Shown here: piece by piece, positions 14,898 through 23,672 of the stretch
How positions within the stretch are numbered: the first letter of the stretch is position 1
Layout of the letters: each line of letters opens with the position of its first letter
Assembly (NCBI GenBank): GCA_038849025.1
Contig: JAWCNE010000007.1
Span: 1-39,554 of the forward strand
Reading direction: 5' to 3'
DNA from: WUQU01 sp038849025
Lineage (GTDB): Archaea > Thermoproteota > Bathyarchaeia > Bathyarchaeales > Bathycorpusculaceae
Length of the DNA: 39,554 nucleotides
The notes under the pieces: model-generated
What the model saw: only the letters and a program-made list of their open reading frames with translations
Told to the model about the DNA's origin: nothing
The model's database searches: none
Translations under genes and position numbers: made by a program

Positions 14898-15725
14898 TTG
14901 ACCAAAAAAGAATTCAAAAATTTCAGGTGCTCAAGAAAGGCTTTAACTATTCCTGTTACCTACCTTATACTTTTTGCCTCGCTTCTAGCCATAATCTCCA
15001 TTACATACGGCTTCGCAATCACAAAAATAAACGCCAGAGGAGCGTTACTTAAAGTTTCTATGGCTAAACAGAACATGCAAGCCCTAGATGAGGCTGTTCA
15101 TTCCGTGGCGTGGAACTTTGGCGCTTCAAAAAGCGTTTACATGGAAGACTGCGGAGGAAACTTCAAAACAGACCCCGCCGCCAAAAGTCTTATAATTAAC
15201 TTAACTGATGGACAAACCTTTTCTGACATAGTGTTCAACAGCTCCCTTGGAAAAGCTTTCTATGAACTTGAAGCTTCCACTGAAAGCCAAGAAGGCTTAT
15301 TCATTAGGGGCGACAGCAGGGCCATAATAAATCAAAGCGCCTCCACCATGACGCAGCTTTACTTTGCAAGAGGTGAAAACGCGCAGCAACTAATCCTCTA
15401 TTATCGGCCTACGGCAACTGCCTTAACGATTGGCACAAGTAATGGGAAACCCCTAAACTTAATTCGCATATACATAGTCAGCCTAAATTGTTCGCAAACG
15501 TTGACTCTCAGCGGAAGCTTTTACATTAAAATTTCAGCCCTAAACGTAACGTCTACATCGTGGCTTTACGAGTTTAACAGTTCAGTCTCCTCTTTAGCCT
15601 TAAAAGCTGTCTCAGACGAAACCCAAAACACGGTTTGGCTTCCAATAACAACCAGCGAGGAAGGCGCCTTTGTAAAATTGGAAATCCTCATTTGCTACAT
15701 CAAAATTCAAAAGGTGACCATATAA
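14898..15725 (+). CDS. Pilin-like secreted protein of the type IV pilus locus
   Basis: A 275-residue protein starting with TTG after an AGAGGAG site. A basic leader, FRCSRKALTIPV, is followed by the hydrophobic helix TYLILFASLLAIISITYGFAI, like a class III signal peptide. The remainder is an extracellular beta-rich domain with several N-glycosylation sequons and no catalytic motif. Larger than the first pilin, it may be a minor subunit or a tip protein. First gene of the operon that continues to 21554; the next gene begins 1 bp after its stop. Confidence 0.75.
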   Translation: MTKKEFKNFRCSRKALTIPVTYLILFASLLAIISITYGFAITKINARGALLKVSMAKQNMQALDEAVHSVAWNFGASKSVYMEDCGGNFKTDPAAKSLIINLTDGQTFSDIVFNSSLGKAFYELEASTESQEGLFIRGDSRAIINQSASTMTQLYFARGENAQQLILYYRPTATALTIGTSNGKPLNLIRIYIVSLNCSQTLTLSGSFYIKISALNVTSTSWLYEFNSSVSSLALKAVSDETQNTVWLPITTSEEGAFVKLEILICYIKIQKVTI

Positions 15726-15726
15726 A

Positions 15727-16182
15727 ATGCCAGCTATAACGCCTGGCTACCTCTACACTTTCTTCGCCCTAATTGCCGTAAGCAGCGTCCTAATGGTCTC
15801 CTTCATGGACTACTCAGGCGCCATACGCCTTTCAGCAGAAAAGCGAAGCCTAAAAAACTTAATGGATTATGTGGCGGCAAAAGCCACAGAACTCCTAACT
15901 CTAACCGAAACAACAAACTCAACGGTTGAAACCTTTATCCAAGCGCCATCAGCCATAGGCAATGCGCAATACTGGCTTAGGCTGCAAAACGATTCTTCTA
16001 ATACTTGGCTGGATGGCGGCCTAGGAAATGTGCCCACGGAAGAAACAGAACTGCGTGTTTATCTGCCAAGTGGAACTTTAGCTTCAGGCTATTACATTGG
16101 AGGTTATGGGGCAATCCGCCTCATATGTTTTGCAGATAGAAATGCTCCTCACATTCTGCTTTCAAGCTCTAATGGAGGCTAA
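15727..16182 (+). CDS. Small pilin-like membrane-anchored protein
   Basis: A 151-residue protein with an N-terminal hydrophobic helix (GYLYTFFALIAVSSVLMVSF) followed by a small extracellular domain. The leader before the helix has no basic cleavage site, so it may stay membrane-anchored or act as a minor pilin. Tight coupling to its neighbours (1 bp and 3 bp gaps) places it in the pilus assembly unit. No wider family recognised. Confidence 0.7.
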   Translation: MPAITPGYLYTFFALIAVSSVLMVSFMDYSGAIRLSAEKRSLKNLMDYVAAKATELLTLTETTNSTVETFIQAPSAIGNAQYWLRLQNDSSNTWLDGGLGNVPTEETELRVYLPSGTLASGYYIGGYGAIRLICFADRNAPHILLSSSNGG

Positions 16183-16185
16183 AAT

Positions 16186-17775
16186 TTGAAATTCAGTCTA
16201 AAACTTAAGAAAAGTGAAACTTCACAAAAAGAGTTAATGAAGGAAGAAGAAATATCGACTCTGCTAGAAATTCAAAAATGGAGTGTTCCTGAAGGTTTTG
16301 TGGAAGTGGAGTATTACCCTCTTAGGCCTCCATTTTCTTACGCAGCGATAATTCAAAACGAAGAAACTTTGGAATACTTATATGTTCTCGACGAGCTCCC
16401 CCTAACAAAAAAAGAGAGGGAAGACTATTTTAGACTGAGAAACATTTTGGAGTATGAACTGCAAGCACCCGAGGGCGAAGAAACCCTTGCAGAATCCTTT
16501 AGGAGACAAATGCCGACGATTGTTGCAAGTCACCAGAAAATGCTTAAGGAAATATCTCCAATAAGCCTGCGTAAAATTTTTTACTACCTTGAAAGGGACA
16601 TAGTTGGCTACGGTAAAATAGACCCATTGATGTATGATGATTACGTTGAGGATATAGGGTGCAGCGGAATAAATAAACCCATTTACTTGTGGCATAGGAA
16701 ATATGAGAACATTAAAACTAACCTAATTTTCAGAGATGAACAAGAGCTTGAAGACTTTATAATGCGCATAGTCCACAAGTCTGGAAAACACGTGAGCATA
16801 GCCTTCCCTATAGTTGACGTAACCCTTCCAGAAAAACATCGTTTAGCCGTCTCGTTTGGAAAGGAGACCACTCCTTATGGAACAGCCTTCACCATAAGAA
16901 AGTTCCGCAAAGATCCCTTCACGATAATAGACCTCATTGAAAACGAAACCATAAACGAAAGCATAGCCGCCTATTTATGGCTTTTAATGGAAAACAAAAT
17001 GTCAGTAATGATCATAGGGGCAACAGGCGCAGGAAAAACAACAGCCCTAAACGCAATTGCATGCCTCATAAAACCAAACCACAAAATAATATCAGTTGAA
17101 GAGGTTGCCGAAATAAACCTTCCCCATGAAAACTGGACATCCACAATTGCCCGTTCAGGCTTCGGAGCCGAAAGCGAAGGAGAAATCACCCTTTACGACC
17201 TCATAAAATCCGCTGTTAGACACCGCCCAGACCTGATAATTGTAGGCGAAGTTAGAGGAGAAGAAGCCTATGTGCTTTTCCAAGCCTTAGCAACAGGCCA
17301 CGGAGGCCTTTGCACATTACACGCCGAAGATGTTGACACAGCCATAAAAAGGCTTACACAGCCTCCCATGAATATTCCTACGTCTATAATTCCGCTGATG
17401 AATTGCGTAATCACTGTTAAGCATGTTAGAACACCGGTTTTCCTAGAGTCTGGAAGAAGGCTTTCAAGCAGAAAATTCATAACCGTGTCAGAGATAAAGG
17501 ACTACAATAGCTTCCAAGAAGTTTTCAGTTGGAATCCTTCCACAGACATGTTTAAAGAAAACCTTTCAGAAAGCTACCTTTTGAAGAAAATGGCTTCAAG
17601 CCTCGACATCCCTGTTGAAAGGCTTATAGACGAGTTGGAATACCGCAAAAGAGTTTTAGCTCACATGGTGGAGCACAACATAAGAGATTACAGAAGCGTG
17701 AACAAAGTCCTAAGCAAATACTACAATAATCCAGAGCTTTTCCAAAGAGAGTTTCTAGAGAAAAGCGGATGGTGA
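16186..17775 (+). CDS. Type IV pilus assembly ATPase (GspE/TadA/ArlI family)
   Basis: A 529-residue hexameric secretion ATPase that powers pilus assembly. After an N-terminal domain (1-130) comes KIDPLMYDDYVEDIGCSG, common in archaeal TadA/ArlI proteins. The Walker A is GATGAGKTT (278-286), the Asp box is EEVAEINLPHENW, the Walker B is RPDLIIVGEVRG (347-358) and the His box is ATGHGGLCTLHAED. All expected catalytic elements are intact. Start TTG, 3 bp after the preceding gene. Its end overlaps the TadC-like gene by 7 bp, the usual ATPase-platform pairing. Confidence 0.95.
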   Translation: MKFSLKLKKSETSQKELMKEEEISTLLEIQKWSVPEGFVEVEYYPLRPPFSYAAIIQNEETLEYLYVLDELPLTKKEREDYFRLRNILEYELQAPEGEETLAESFRRQMPTIVASHQKMLKEISPISLRKIFYYLERDIVGYGKIDPLMYDDYVEDIGCSGINKPIYLWHRKYENIKTNLIFRDEQELEDFIMRIVHKSGKHVSIAFPIVDVTLPEKHRLAVSFGKETTPYGTAFTIRKFRKDPFTIIDLIENETINESIAAYLWLLMENKMSVMIIGATGAGKTTALNAIACLIKPNHKIISVEEVAEINLPHENWTSTIARSGFGAESEGEITLYDLIKSAVRHRPDLIIVGEVRGEEAYVLFQALATGHGGLCTLHAEDVDTAIKRLTQPPMNIPTSIIPLMNCVITVKHVRTPVFLESGRRLSSRKFITVSEIKDYNSFQEVFSWNPSTDMFKENLSESYLLKKMASSLDIPVERLIDELEYRKRVLAHMVEHNIRDYRSVNKVLSKYYNNPELFQREFLEKSGW

Positions 17776-19283
17776 AGACTTTGCAGCCCCCGTTTAAGGA
17801 ACCGAAAATTTTCAGGCAAATGCTAAGTCGCTTCGTTGAAGAGGATACAAGCGAAATAAACAGGGAACTTCCCTTTGCTGCTTTGCTCTTCACAATACTG
17901 GCTGCAAGCGAAGTAACTCTTTATGAAAGCTGGAAAAAACTTTGCAGCATAGATCATCTGCCAAAATTCCAGAAGGAAGCAAAAGAAGTTGTCAGACAAG
18001 TGGAAGTTTTAGGATATGATCCGCTAACAGTCATGCACAAAAGAGCTGAAAAGACAAAATCAAAAAATTACCGCGAATTCCTTTTGGGTTATGTTTCGGC
18101 GGTTAGAAGCGGCGGAAACATTGTAAACTACCTTAAGAGCAAACTGCGCTCAATTTTTGAGGTCCAAAGCGCTGATGCAATTCGTTCTATCGAAAGGCTT
18201 GGAACCCTCGTGGAAGCCTATGCCGTCATGCTTATTGTAACTTTGTGTTTCTATGTACTCTTCATAGTGTTCTCAACAACATCAATATTCGAACCCATGA
18301 AAGCTACAGGAACTCCGGGCATTTCCACCTCTGTCGTAGTTCTTCTAATATTCATCGTAACCCCGCTTATCTCGGTGATTTTTATGATTGTCGCCCACAT
18401 GGAGAGAAAAAGCAATCTTGTAGGGCTAAAAAGACCCTATCAGGTTGCTACCATATCATTAGTTGCAGTAAGCTGTTTTATTGCAGCAGTATTTGTAGCG
18501 CCTCCGCTCCAATACTTGACTGGGCCCCAGATTCTCCTCCTCGTCATAACTATCTGCCTACTAACAGTCTCCGTTCCATCGGCAGTAGTCTACATAGAAA
18601 CAGCAAGGATAAACTCTGCAGCGGAAAATGCCATGCCAAGCTTCCTAAGAGATGTTACAGAAGCAAGAAAAACAGGGCTTTCTCCTGAAAAAAGCATAGT
18701 ACACGCCGCGAAACGTTCGGGTTACGGAAAATTCTCCGAAGTTCTGAGGCTTATTAGAAGTCAAATAGAGTGGGGGGTACCCCTAAGAAAAATATTCGTA
18801 AGCATTAAAAGAAAGATTCAGACATGGCCTGTTCTGGTTAACTTTCTCATACTTATTGAGACTATAAAAATGGGTGGAGGTTCAACCGCAGCCCTAGAAA
18901 TATTGACTGAATACAGTGAGAAGCAGAAGGATGTGGAAATTAATAAGAAGGCAATGTTGAGGCCTTATATGATTTTAGCTTTCATATGGAGCGTTCTTAT
19001 AGCTTTAACAACAACGATGGTTACCCTAACCGTCTACACGCTAACTCAGATATCGCTTCCCGGAACCATTGCAACACCCATTGGAGTAATGCAAGAGCAA
19101 ATGAACCTCTTCTCTGTGGGTATATTGCTGCAGTGTTGGCTTTCAGGGTTCTTTGTGGGCAAGGTTAACGAGGGCACTTTTGCAGCAGGCTTCAAGTATT
19201 CAGTCATGCTTATCCTCACAGCTCATATTTCTCTTACGCTTTCCCAAAGCCTCCTAAGTGTAATGTTCGGACTTACCTCTTAA
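17769..19283 (+). CDS. Pilus assembly platform membrane protein (TadC/ArlJ-like)
   Basis: A 504-residue integral membrane protein with two T2SSF-type repeats. Each has a cytoplasmic helical domain followed by membrane helices: the first with EFLLGYVSAVRSGGNIVNYL, the second with MPSFLRDVTEARKTGLSPEK and LIETIKMGGGSTAALEIL. About eight to nine membrane helices are visible. It is the inner platform on which the ATPase acts. The start is a GTG overlapping the end of the ATPase gene. Confidence 0.93.
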   Translation: MVKTLQPPFKEPKIFRQMLSRFVEEDTSEINRELPFAALLFTILAASEVTLYESWKKLCSIDHLPKFQKEAKEVVRQVEVLGYDPLTVMHKRAEKTKSKNYREFLLGYVSAVRSGGNIVNYLKSKLRSIFEVQSADAIRSIERLGTLVEAYAVMLIVTLCFYVLFIVFSTTSIFEPMKATGTPGISTSVVVLLIFIVTPLISVIFMIVAHMERKSNLVGLKRPYQVATISLVAVSCFIAAVFVAPPLQYLTGPQILLLVITICLLTVSVPSAVVYIETARINSAAENAMPSFLRDVTEARKTGLSPEKSIVHAAKRSGYGKFSEVLRLIRSQIEWGVPLRKIFVSIKRKIQTWPVLVNFLILIETIKMGGGSTAALEILTEYSEKQKDVEINKKAMLRPYMILAFIWSVLIALTTTMVTLTVYTLTQISLPGTIATPIGVMQEQMNLFSVGILLQCWLSGFFVGKVNEGTFAAGFKYSVMLILTAHISLTLSQSLLSVMFGLTS

Positions 19284-19294
19284 GCCAGTCTAAA

Positions 19295-20374
19295 ATGGTG
19301 TTGTCTATGCCAACAATATCCATTGACACCTTCTTTGCATGTTCTCTAATGGTTTTGCTTGTGCTTTCAGCCATGGCTGCCACTACAAAGCTTCTTTATC
19401 CTTCGATAAATGAGGCGGTGGATGTTGAAGCTGCCAAGAGATATAGGGAAATTGCAGAATATTTGCTCCTAAACCATGGAGAGCCTTCAGACTGGGGACA
19501 AAACGGGCAAGCTGTTCCAAAAACATTCGGCTTAGCTGATGCTGACGTTGAAAACCCCTATGAACTTGATATAGACAAGGTTTCAAGGTTAAATAGTGAA
19601 AACCTTTACGCTTTAAGCTACGCTCAAATATTCATAAGCCTCGGAATTCCAGACATATCTCTTAGGCTGGAGGTAAAACCCGTTTTTGAGGCTAATATAA
19701 ATTTGGCAGAGATTTTTGAAGGCTTAGATGGAACCACTTATGAGTTTGAAGTGTTAACTGAAAAAAGCGGCGGTGTTGTTCCTGTAAAGCTAAAATATTA
19801 TGTTATTGCTGAAAATTTTCTGGAAGCATCAGATGTTTACAGTTCTTATGGAGAAATTAGTTTCAACGTAACTATACCGAACAATGCTAGTGGACCTGCC
19901 TTATTGGTTGTCTTCGCGAAAGCTTCTTCCAACACTAAAATAGTGTCTTTTAATGTTTACGCGTTCGCCCACAACTCGCCTGAACCAGAGGCTGAAGGAA
20001 ATTTTTTGAGGCTTTCTCCCCTAAATTATAGTTTAACCGCGTCGCTTAACAGTCCTGAAACAACTTTGTCAACAGCCTACGCCCTAACCTTCAACTACTC
20101 TGCAAGGCTGACGCAAACCTCAAATGCGAACCAGTCTGCCACTTTCACCGTCCCCAAACTTCTAGATTCAAGCCCCACAGTGCTTGTTGTCACGGGATGG
20201 AACTCCACGAAATTCTTTACGGAGTGGACTGCCTATCCGCAGATACCCCTACAAGTAGGTGCAAGCCTTGCAGATTCGCCAAACCTATCAAACGTTTTCG
20301 CTTACACATACCTCGTCACAATAGGCTCGGCTATTTACCAATGCACCGTTTGGCTTGGAGGCCCGAGACAATGA
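19295..20374 (+). CDS. Pilin-like secreted protein, large
   Basis: A 359-residue protein with an N-terminal hydrophobic helix (IDTFFACSLMVLLVLSAMAAT), followed by a long extracellular beta-rich region with many N-glycosylation sequons. No enzyme motif is seen. Its size and beta-sandwich look suit an adhesin or a pilus tip component. It lies 11 bp after the platform gene; its stop overlaps the next ATG (ATGA). Function inferred from position and topology. Confidence 0.7.
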   Translation: MVLSMPTISIDTFFACSLMVLLVLSAMAATTKLLYPSINEAVDVEAAKRYREIAEYLLLNHGEPSDWGQNGQAVPKTFGLADADVENPYELDIDKVSRLNSENLYALSYAQIFISLGIPDISLRLEVKPVFEANINLAEIFEGLDGTTYEFEVLTEKSGGVVPVKLKYYVIAENFLEASDVYSSYGEISFNVTIPNNASGPALLVVFAKASSNTKIVSFNVYAFAHNSPEPEAEGNFLRLSPLNYSLTASLNSPETTLSTAYALTFNYSARLTQTSNANQSATFTVPKLLDSSPTVLVVTGWNSTKFFTEWTAYPQIPLQVGASLADSPNLSNVFAYTYLVTIGSAIYQCTVWLGGPRQ

Positions 20375-20793
20375 AAGGCCAAAACAAGGGTCAAATAAGA
20401 ATAATTGAGGCTTTCCTCGCTGTATTGATAATTTTTTCATCTATTGCCATTTCGGCAAATCTTGCCGTAACGCAAAACGCAGTCGAGCCTAATGACTTGG
20501 CTTACACTGGGTTGCAAGTCCTCCTGAAGCTTGATTATGACGGCAGCTTAGACAAGTATTTAGACAATCGAGACTGGACTGGGTTGCGGGAGTCCTTGAA
20601 CCTCTTGTTGCCTACTGGCATATTCTTCAATCTAACGGTTTACGACGGGGAAATGCGGCGGATAAACGAAGAAGTCATTTCCAATGGAGGTTTCAACAGC
20701 CAAGAAGTAGCCTTTTTAAAGTATGTTTGTGTAAGCCAAAACCCGACTTTCCACTATTATGTAGTCTATCTATATTTGGCGGTGGCTAAATGA
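20371..20793 (+). CDS. Pilin-like protein with class III-type leader
   Basis: A 140-residue protein starting at ATG 20371, which overlaps the upstream stop; a longer open frame from 20197 is only a shadow. Its leader, KGQNKGQIRIIEAFLAVLII, has the RIIEA(F) pattern typical of archaeal pilin-like proteins (basic residues, then a conserved Glu at position 5 of the mature helix). Next comes the hydrophobic helix and a small soluble domain. The stop overlaps the next start by 4 bp. Confidence 0.72.
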   Translation: MKGQNKGQIRIIEAFLAVLIIFSSIAISANLAVTQNAVEPNDLAYTGLQVLLKLDYDGSLDKYLDNRDWTGLRESLNLLLPTGIFFNLTVYDGEMRRINEEVISNGGFNSQEVAFLKYVCVSQNPTFHYYVVYLYLAVAK

Positions 20794-21554
20794 AAAACAA
20801 AGCGCATTTTAGAGCAAACAGTTCAGCACAGCTTTTGATAGTGGCTGCGTTAGCCATAGCCATCCTAATCTCCTCAACAACAATATATGTTTATGAGCTT
20901 AGCAGGGAAAGGCAAGGCGCTGAAAATCTTTTCATCAGCGATTTTATTCTTGCAATAAAGCAAGGTTCAAGAAATGCGGTCATAAGTGCGCTTGCAAACG
21001 CCTCAAATGGCGGAGCTAATATCTTAGCGGAGAACCTAAAGAGCCTTTCACATGCTTACATGGATCTAAACCAACGGGGAATATGGAGTTTATCCTACGC
21101 TGTTCTAAACAATTCAAACTATGAAAGCGGCATATGGCTTTCATGGAACACGAGCGGATTAGGAGTTTCAAGCGCCTATGCAAATTTCACATTGACAGTC
21201 TGCGATCCAACATCCAACGTTAAGCTAGGCTATGCAGTTAACATAACAACCACTATCGCAATAAACGGCTATTACATAATCAATGAAACAGAAAAAACTG
21301 TTAAATTAGTCTGCAAGATTTTCAACGAAGGGAAACCAGCCTTAGCCAGAAGCCTAAATTTATTTTATGAAAACCTTGGAGTTTGGATGCCTATTAACTC
21401 ATCGAATAATCTTTCAATAACTGATTATGGTGACGGTACCTACAAAATATCTTTCACAGTTACAGAGCCCAGGGACACTATGCAAGTTTCAGTGCATGCC
21501 CAAGACTTACGCGGCATACTTGTTCAAACAAAAATACTTTGCTGTGAAGGTTAA
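20790..21554 (+). CDS. Pilin-like secreted protein, last gene of the pilus operon
   Basis: A 254-residue protein with the leader FRANSSAQLLIVAALAIAIL, an N-terminal membrane helix and a 220-residue extracellular domain rich in beta strands. Its C-terminal 80 residues (LVCKIFNEGKPA through ITDYGDGTYKISFTV) resemble an Ig-like surface domain. It has two adjacent cysteines near the end. The ATG overlaps the stop of the preceding gene. Confidence 0.72.
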   Translation: MKNKAHFRANSSAQLLIVAALAIAILISSTTIYVYELSRERQGAENLFISDFILAIKQGSRNAVISALANASNGGANILAENLKSLSHAYMDLNQRGIWSLSYAVLNNSNYESGIWLSWNTSGLGVSSAYANFTLTVCDPTSNVKLGYAVNITTTIAINGYYIINETEKTVKLVCKIFNEGKPALARSLNLFYENLGVWMPINSSNNLSITDYGDGTYKISFTVTEPRDTMQVSVHAQDLRGILVQTKILCCEG

Positions 21555-21576
21555 CTTATCCAACTATTGCGAGTTC

Positions 21577-21588
21577 CTTAAATATGGA
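21577..21588 (+). promoter_or_regulatory. TATA-like box of ribK
   Basis: CCTTAAATATGG lies 43-54 bp before ATG 21631. A start about 26 bp downstream would leave a leader of roughly 20 bases. This separates ribK from the pilus operon. Confidence 0.45.
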
Positions 21589-21630
21589 ATTTGTCACTTT
21601 AAATTGGATAGCGCAAACACGGGGCTTGAA

Positions 21631-22320
21631 ATGGCTGAAAACCAAAATTGGCGTCACATTTTCACCCTTTTGAAGCTGGCTGAGATGGGAGCCCATAAAA
21701 GGACAGCTAAAATTTCCACGGAGTTCTTGGCGAGAAAGTTGAGAATTTCGCAGCAGTCAGCTTCCCGTCGTCTAATAGAACTTGATCATAAAGGCTGGAT
21801 TAAAAGAACAGTTACTCCGGAGGGTTGCTTAATAAAACTCACAGACTCTGGCATGGCAGAGTTAAAGAAACTTTATTCACGCATGCACTTTTTAATGGAG
21901 GCTTCATACCCCCCGTCGGTAACTCTTGAAGGAGTAGTTTTCACAGGGTTAGGCGAAGGCGCATACTATGTTACACGGGATCATTACCGAAAGCAGTTTA
22001 TGGAGAAGTTGGGTTTTGACCCTTATCCGGGCACATTAAATTTAAAGCTCGTAACAGACTACGACATTAAAACTTATTCCGAGCTTGAGGCTTACCCGGC
22101 AATAGAGGTTGAAGGGTTCAAAAATGAAAATCGCACGTTTGGATCTGTGAGGTGTTACCCTGCAATAATAGAGAATAAAGTCAAGGGGGCGCTGGTTTCA
22201 GCCTTAAGAAGCCACTACAACTCCTCAGTGGTTGAAATAATTTCTCCCTTTTGCCTTAGGAAGACTCTTGAGTTGAAGGACGGCCATAAGGTAAAAGTGG
22301 AGGTTTTAACGCTTCCCTAA
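21631..22320 (+). CDS. ribK: CTP-dependent riboflavin kinase with N-terminal winged helix
   Basis: A 229-residue fusion. Residues 1-90 are a winged helix (TEFLARKLRISQQSASRRLI), and residues 95-229 are the archaeal DUF120 riboflavin kinase domain, which makes FMN from riboflavin using CTP. Family marks are GEGAYYVTRDHYRKQF, LGFDPYPGTLNLKL, GSVRCYPAIIE and the C-terminal LRKTLELKDGHKVKVEVL. Start ATG 21631 matches the family N-terminus; the frame continues upstream to 21427 only as a shadow. The fused DNA-binding domain may make it autoregulatory, as proposed for archaeal homologues. RibL, the next step to FAD, is encoded 0.6 kb away on the other strand. Confidence 0.93.
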   Translation: MAENQNWRHIFTLLKLAEMGAHKRTAKISTEFLARKLRISQQSASRRLIELDHKGWIKRTVTPEGCLIKLTDSGMAELKKLYSRMHFLMEASYPPSVTLEGVVFTGLGEGAYYVTRDHYRKQFMEKLGFDPYPGTLNLKLVTDYDIKTYSELEAYPAIEVEGFKNENRTFGSVRCYPAIIENKVKGALVSALRSHYNSSVVEIISPFCLRKTLELKDGHKVKVEVLTLP

Positions 22321-22345
22321 GGCGGGCTTCGCACCTAAGCTTAAG

Positions 22346-22957
22346 TTAGCTGTAAACAACTCTATATTGATAGGCCATCCGAATTTTGCGCCTAGAAGCA
22401 AGCACATACCCAATTAACAGTCCAGCTGCTAAACCGCCGAAATGCGCCAAAACATTTACGCCTGGAGCTGTACTGACCATAAGAAGGAAAAAGGAATAAA
22501 GCAGCGCGCTGACTATAGACTGGCCGATTGCGCGTCTAATGTAAACTGTGCATGCCCCGAAAAGTCCGAAAATCGCGCCTGAAGCTCCCGCTGAAACTAT
22601 TGTAGGCCCAAGAAGTAAAGTCAACAAGTTTCCAGCTAAGCCGCTTAAAAAGTATGTTGCAAAATATTCCGGCAGACTGAAGAGCTCCTCTGCCCTTAAG
22701 CCGAAAACTGTCAGAAAAAACATGTTGCCTAAAAGATGTATTATGTTCACATGCACGAACATTGATGTGAAAAGCTGCCAATATCCGCCCTGCATAACAA
22801 AATAGTTGACTTGGCCATACCTTTCAAGCGCCTCGTCGCCCGTAAATATGAAGTTTCCACTGATTATGGCGGTGTATGTGTAGACTGCGAGATTAACGAA
22901 GATAAGTATGTATGTTGACTTAAAAACTTGGGAGCTTTTAAAGGGATGTCTTTGCAT
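22346..22957 (-). CDS. Rhomboid-family intramembrane serine protease
   Basis: A 203-residue membrane protein with the six-helix rhomboid core. The catalytic dyad is visible: GASGAIFG with Ser126, and AHFGGLAAG with His172. The second-helix motif MFVHVNIIHLLGNMFFL carries the conserved His and Asn. It cleaves transmembrane segments of client proteins; no client is evident. It is the last gene of a four-gene operon, 8 bp after ribL. Confidence 0.93.
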   Translation of the reverse strand: MQRHPFKSSQVFKSTYILIFVNLAVYTYTAIISGNFIFTGDEALERYGQVNYFVMQGGYWQLFTSMFVHVNIIHLLGNMFFLTVFGLRAEELFSLPEYFATYFLSGLAGNLLTLLLGPTIVSAGASGAIFGLFGACTVYIRRAIGQSIVSALLYSFFLLMVSTAPGVNVLAHFGGLAAGLLIGYVLASRRKIRMAYQYRVVYS

Positions 22958-22965
22958 TTGCTCAC

Positions 22966-23421
22966 TTACCTTTTATAATGTTCAATAATTTTCTGTTTAA
23001 TCTTAGAGGAGCTGTCCAGTTCATCTTCACTGAACTTTCCAATTTTAACAACTTTTATTTTTAGGCCTTTTCCCTCCACATACTCTTTTACGGCTTTCTC
23101 CACGCCATCTTGGTCGTGGCCTACAGCTATTATGTCTGGCTTTATTTTCTCGATAACCTTGCCCATGTTGAAGTCTTCAAAGCCTAAAAGGGCTTCGTCA
23201 ACAACCTTTAAGGATTCCACTAGTGCGCGACGCTGGTTTTCCGGCATAACAGGCCTAACGCCTTTCCTTTTCTCCACGGTGCTGTCCCTAGCGACAATAA
23301 CGATTAGCTCGGCGTTTTCTCCACCAGCTTTTTTGGCTTCTTCCAAAAACCGAACATGCCCAAGGTGTAGAAGGTCGAATACTCCTGAAGCCAAAACTAC
23401 TTTTCTTTTACGCCGGGCCAC
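22966..23421 (-). CDS. ribL: FAD synthetase, archaeal RibL type
   Basis: A 151-residue nucleotidyltransferase that adenylylates FMN to FAD. It has ASGVFDLLHLGHVRFLEEAK (HxGH at 19-22), IVARDSTVEKRKG, PDIIAVGHDQDG and the C-terminal SSSKIKQKIIEHYK. Related archaeal cytidylyltransferases are alternatives, but the KRKGxRPVxPExQR segment and length fit RibL. The gene overlaps the DUF357 gene by 25 bp. Confidence 0.88.
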   Translation of the reverse strand: MARRKRKVVLASGVFDLLHLGHVRFLEEAKKAGGENAELIVIVARDSTVEKRKGVRPVMPENQRRALVESLKVVDEALLGFEDFNMGKVIEKIKPDIIAVGHDQDGVEKAVKEYVEGKGLKIKVVKIGKFSEDELDSSSKIKQKIIEHYKR

Positions 23422-23672
23422 TCAAACTTCACTGCTCCCAACATTTTTAAAGCGTCTAATAATCCTTCGCAGTAAGCAACAGAGGCGAGGCTTACCTCAA
23501 ATCTCCTTTTATCCCTATAGTATTTGGCGTCCTCTAAATAGGCTTTTGCAGACTCCAAAACTTGTCTAACACACTCAGCAGAAAGGCGTGGGTAATTTTC
23601 CAAAATTTCCATCTGATTGAAAACATGCTCCGCGGAGGCGATGTACTTTGAAACAAGCCTTTCCAAGCTCAT
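23397..23672 (-). CDS. DUF357-family helical protein
   Basis: A 91-residue, mostly helical protein with AKAYLEDAKYYRDKRRFEVS and VAYCEGLLDALKMLG, the core of the archaeal DUF357 family. The family is of unknown function and has been seen near RNA or translation genes. It overlaps dphB by 4 bp and ribL by 25 bp, so the genes are translationally coupled. Confidence 0.85.
   Translation of the reverse strand: MSLERLVSKYIASAEHVFNQMEILENYPRLSAECVRQVLESAKAYLEDAKYYRDKRRFEVSLASVAYCEGLLDALKMLGAVKFEWPGVKEK

Noticed and set aside
18245..18688. Open frame of 147 codons on the plus strand
   Set aside because: It lies within the TadC-like gene in another frame and has a composition typical of a shadow frame.
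23132..23569. Open frame of 145 codons on the plus strand
   Set aside because: It is antisense to ribL and DUF357, both of which are recognised families with coupled starts.
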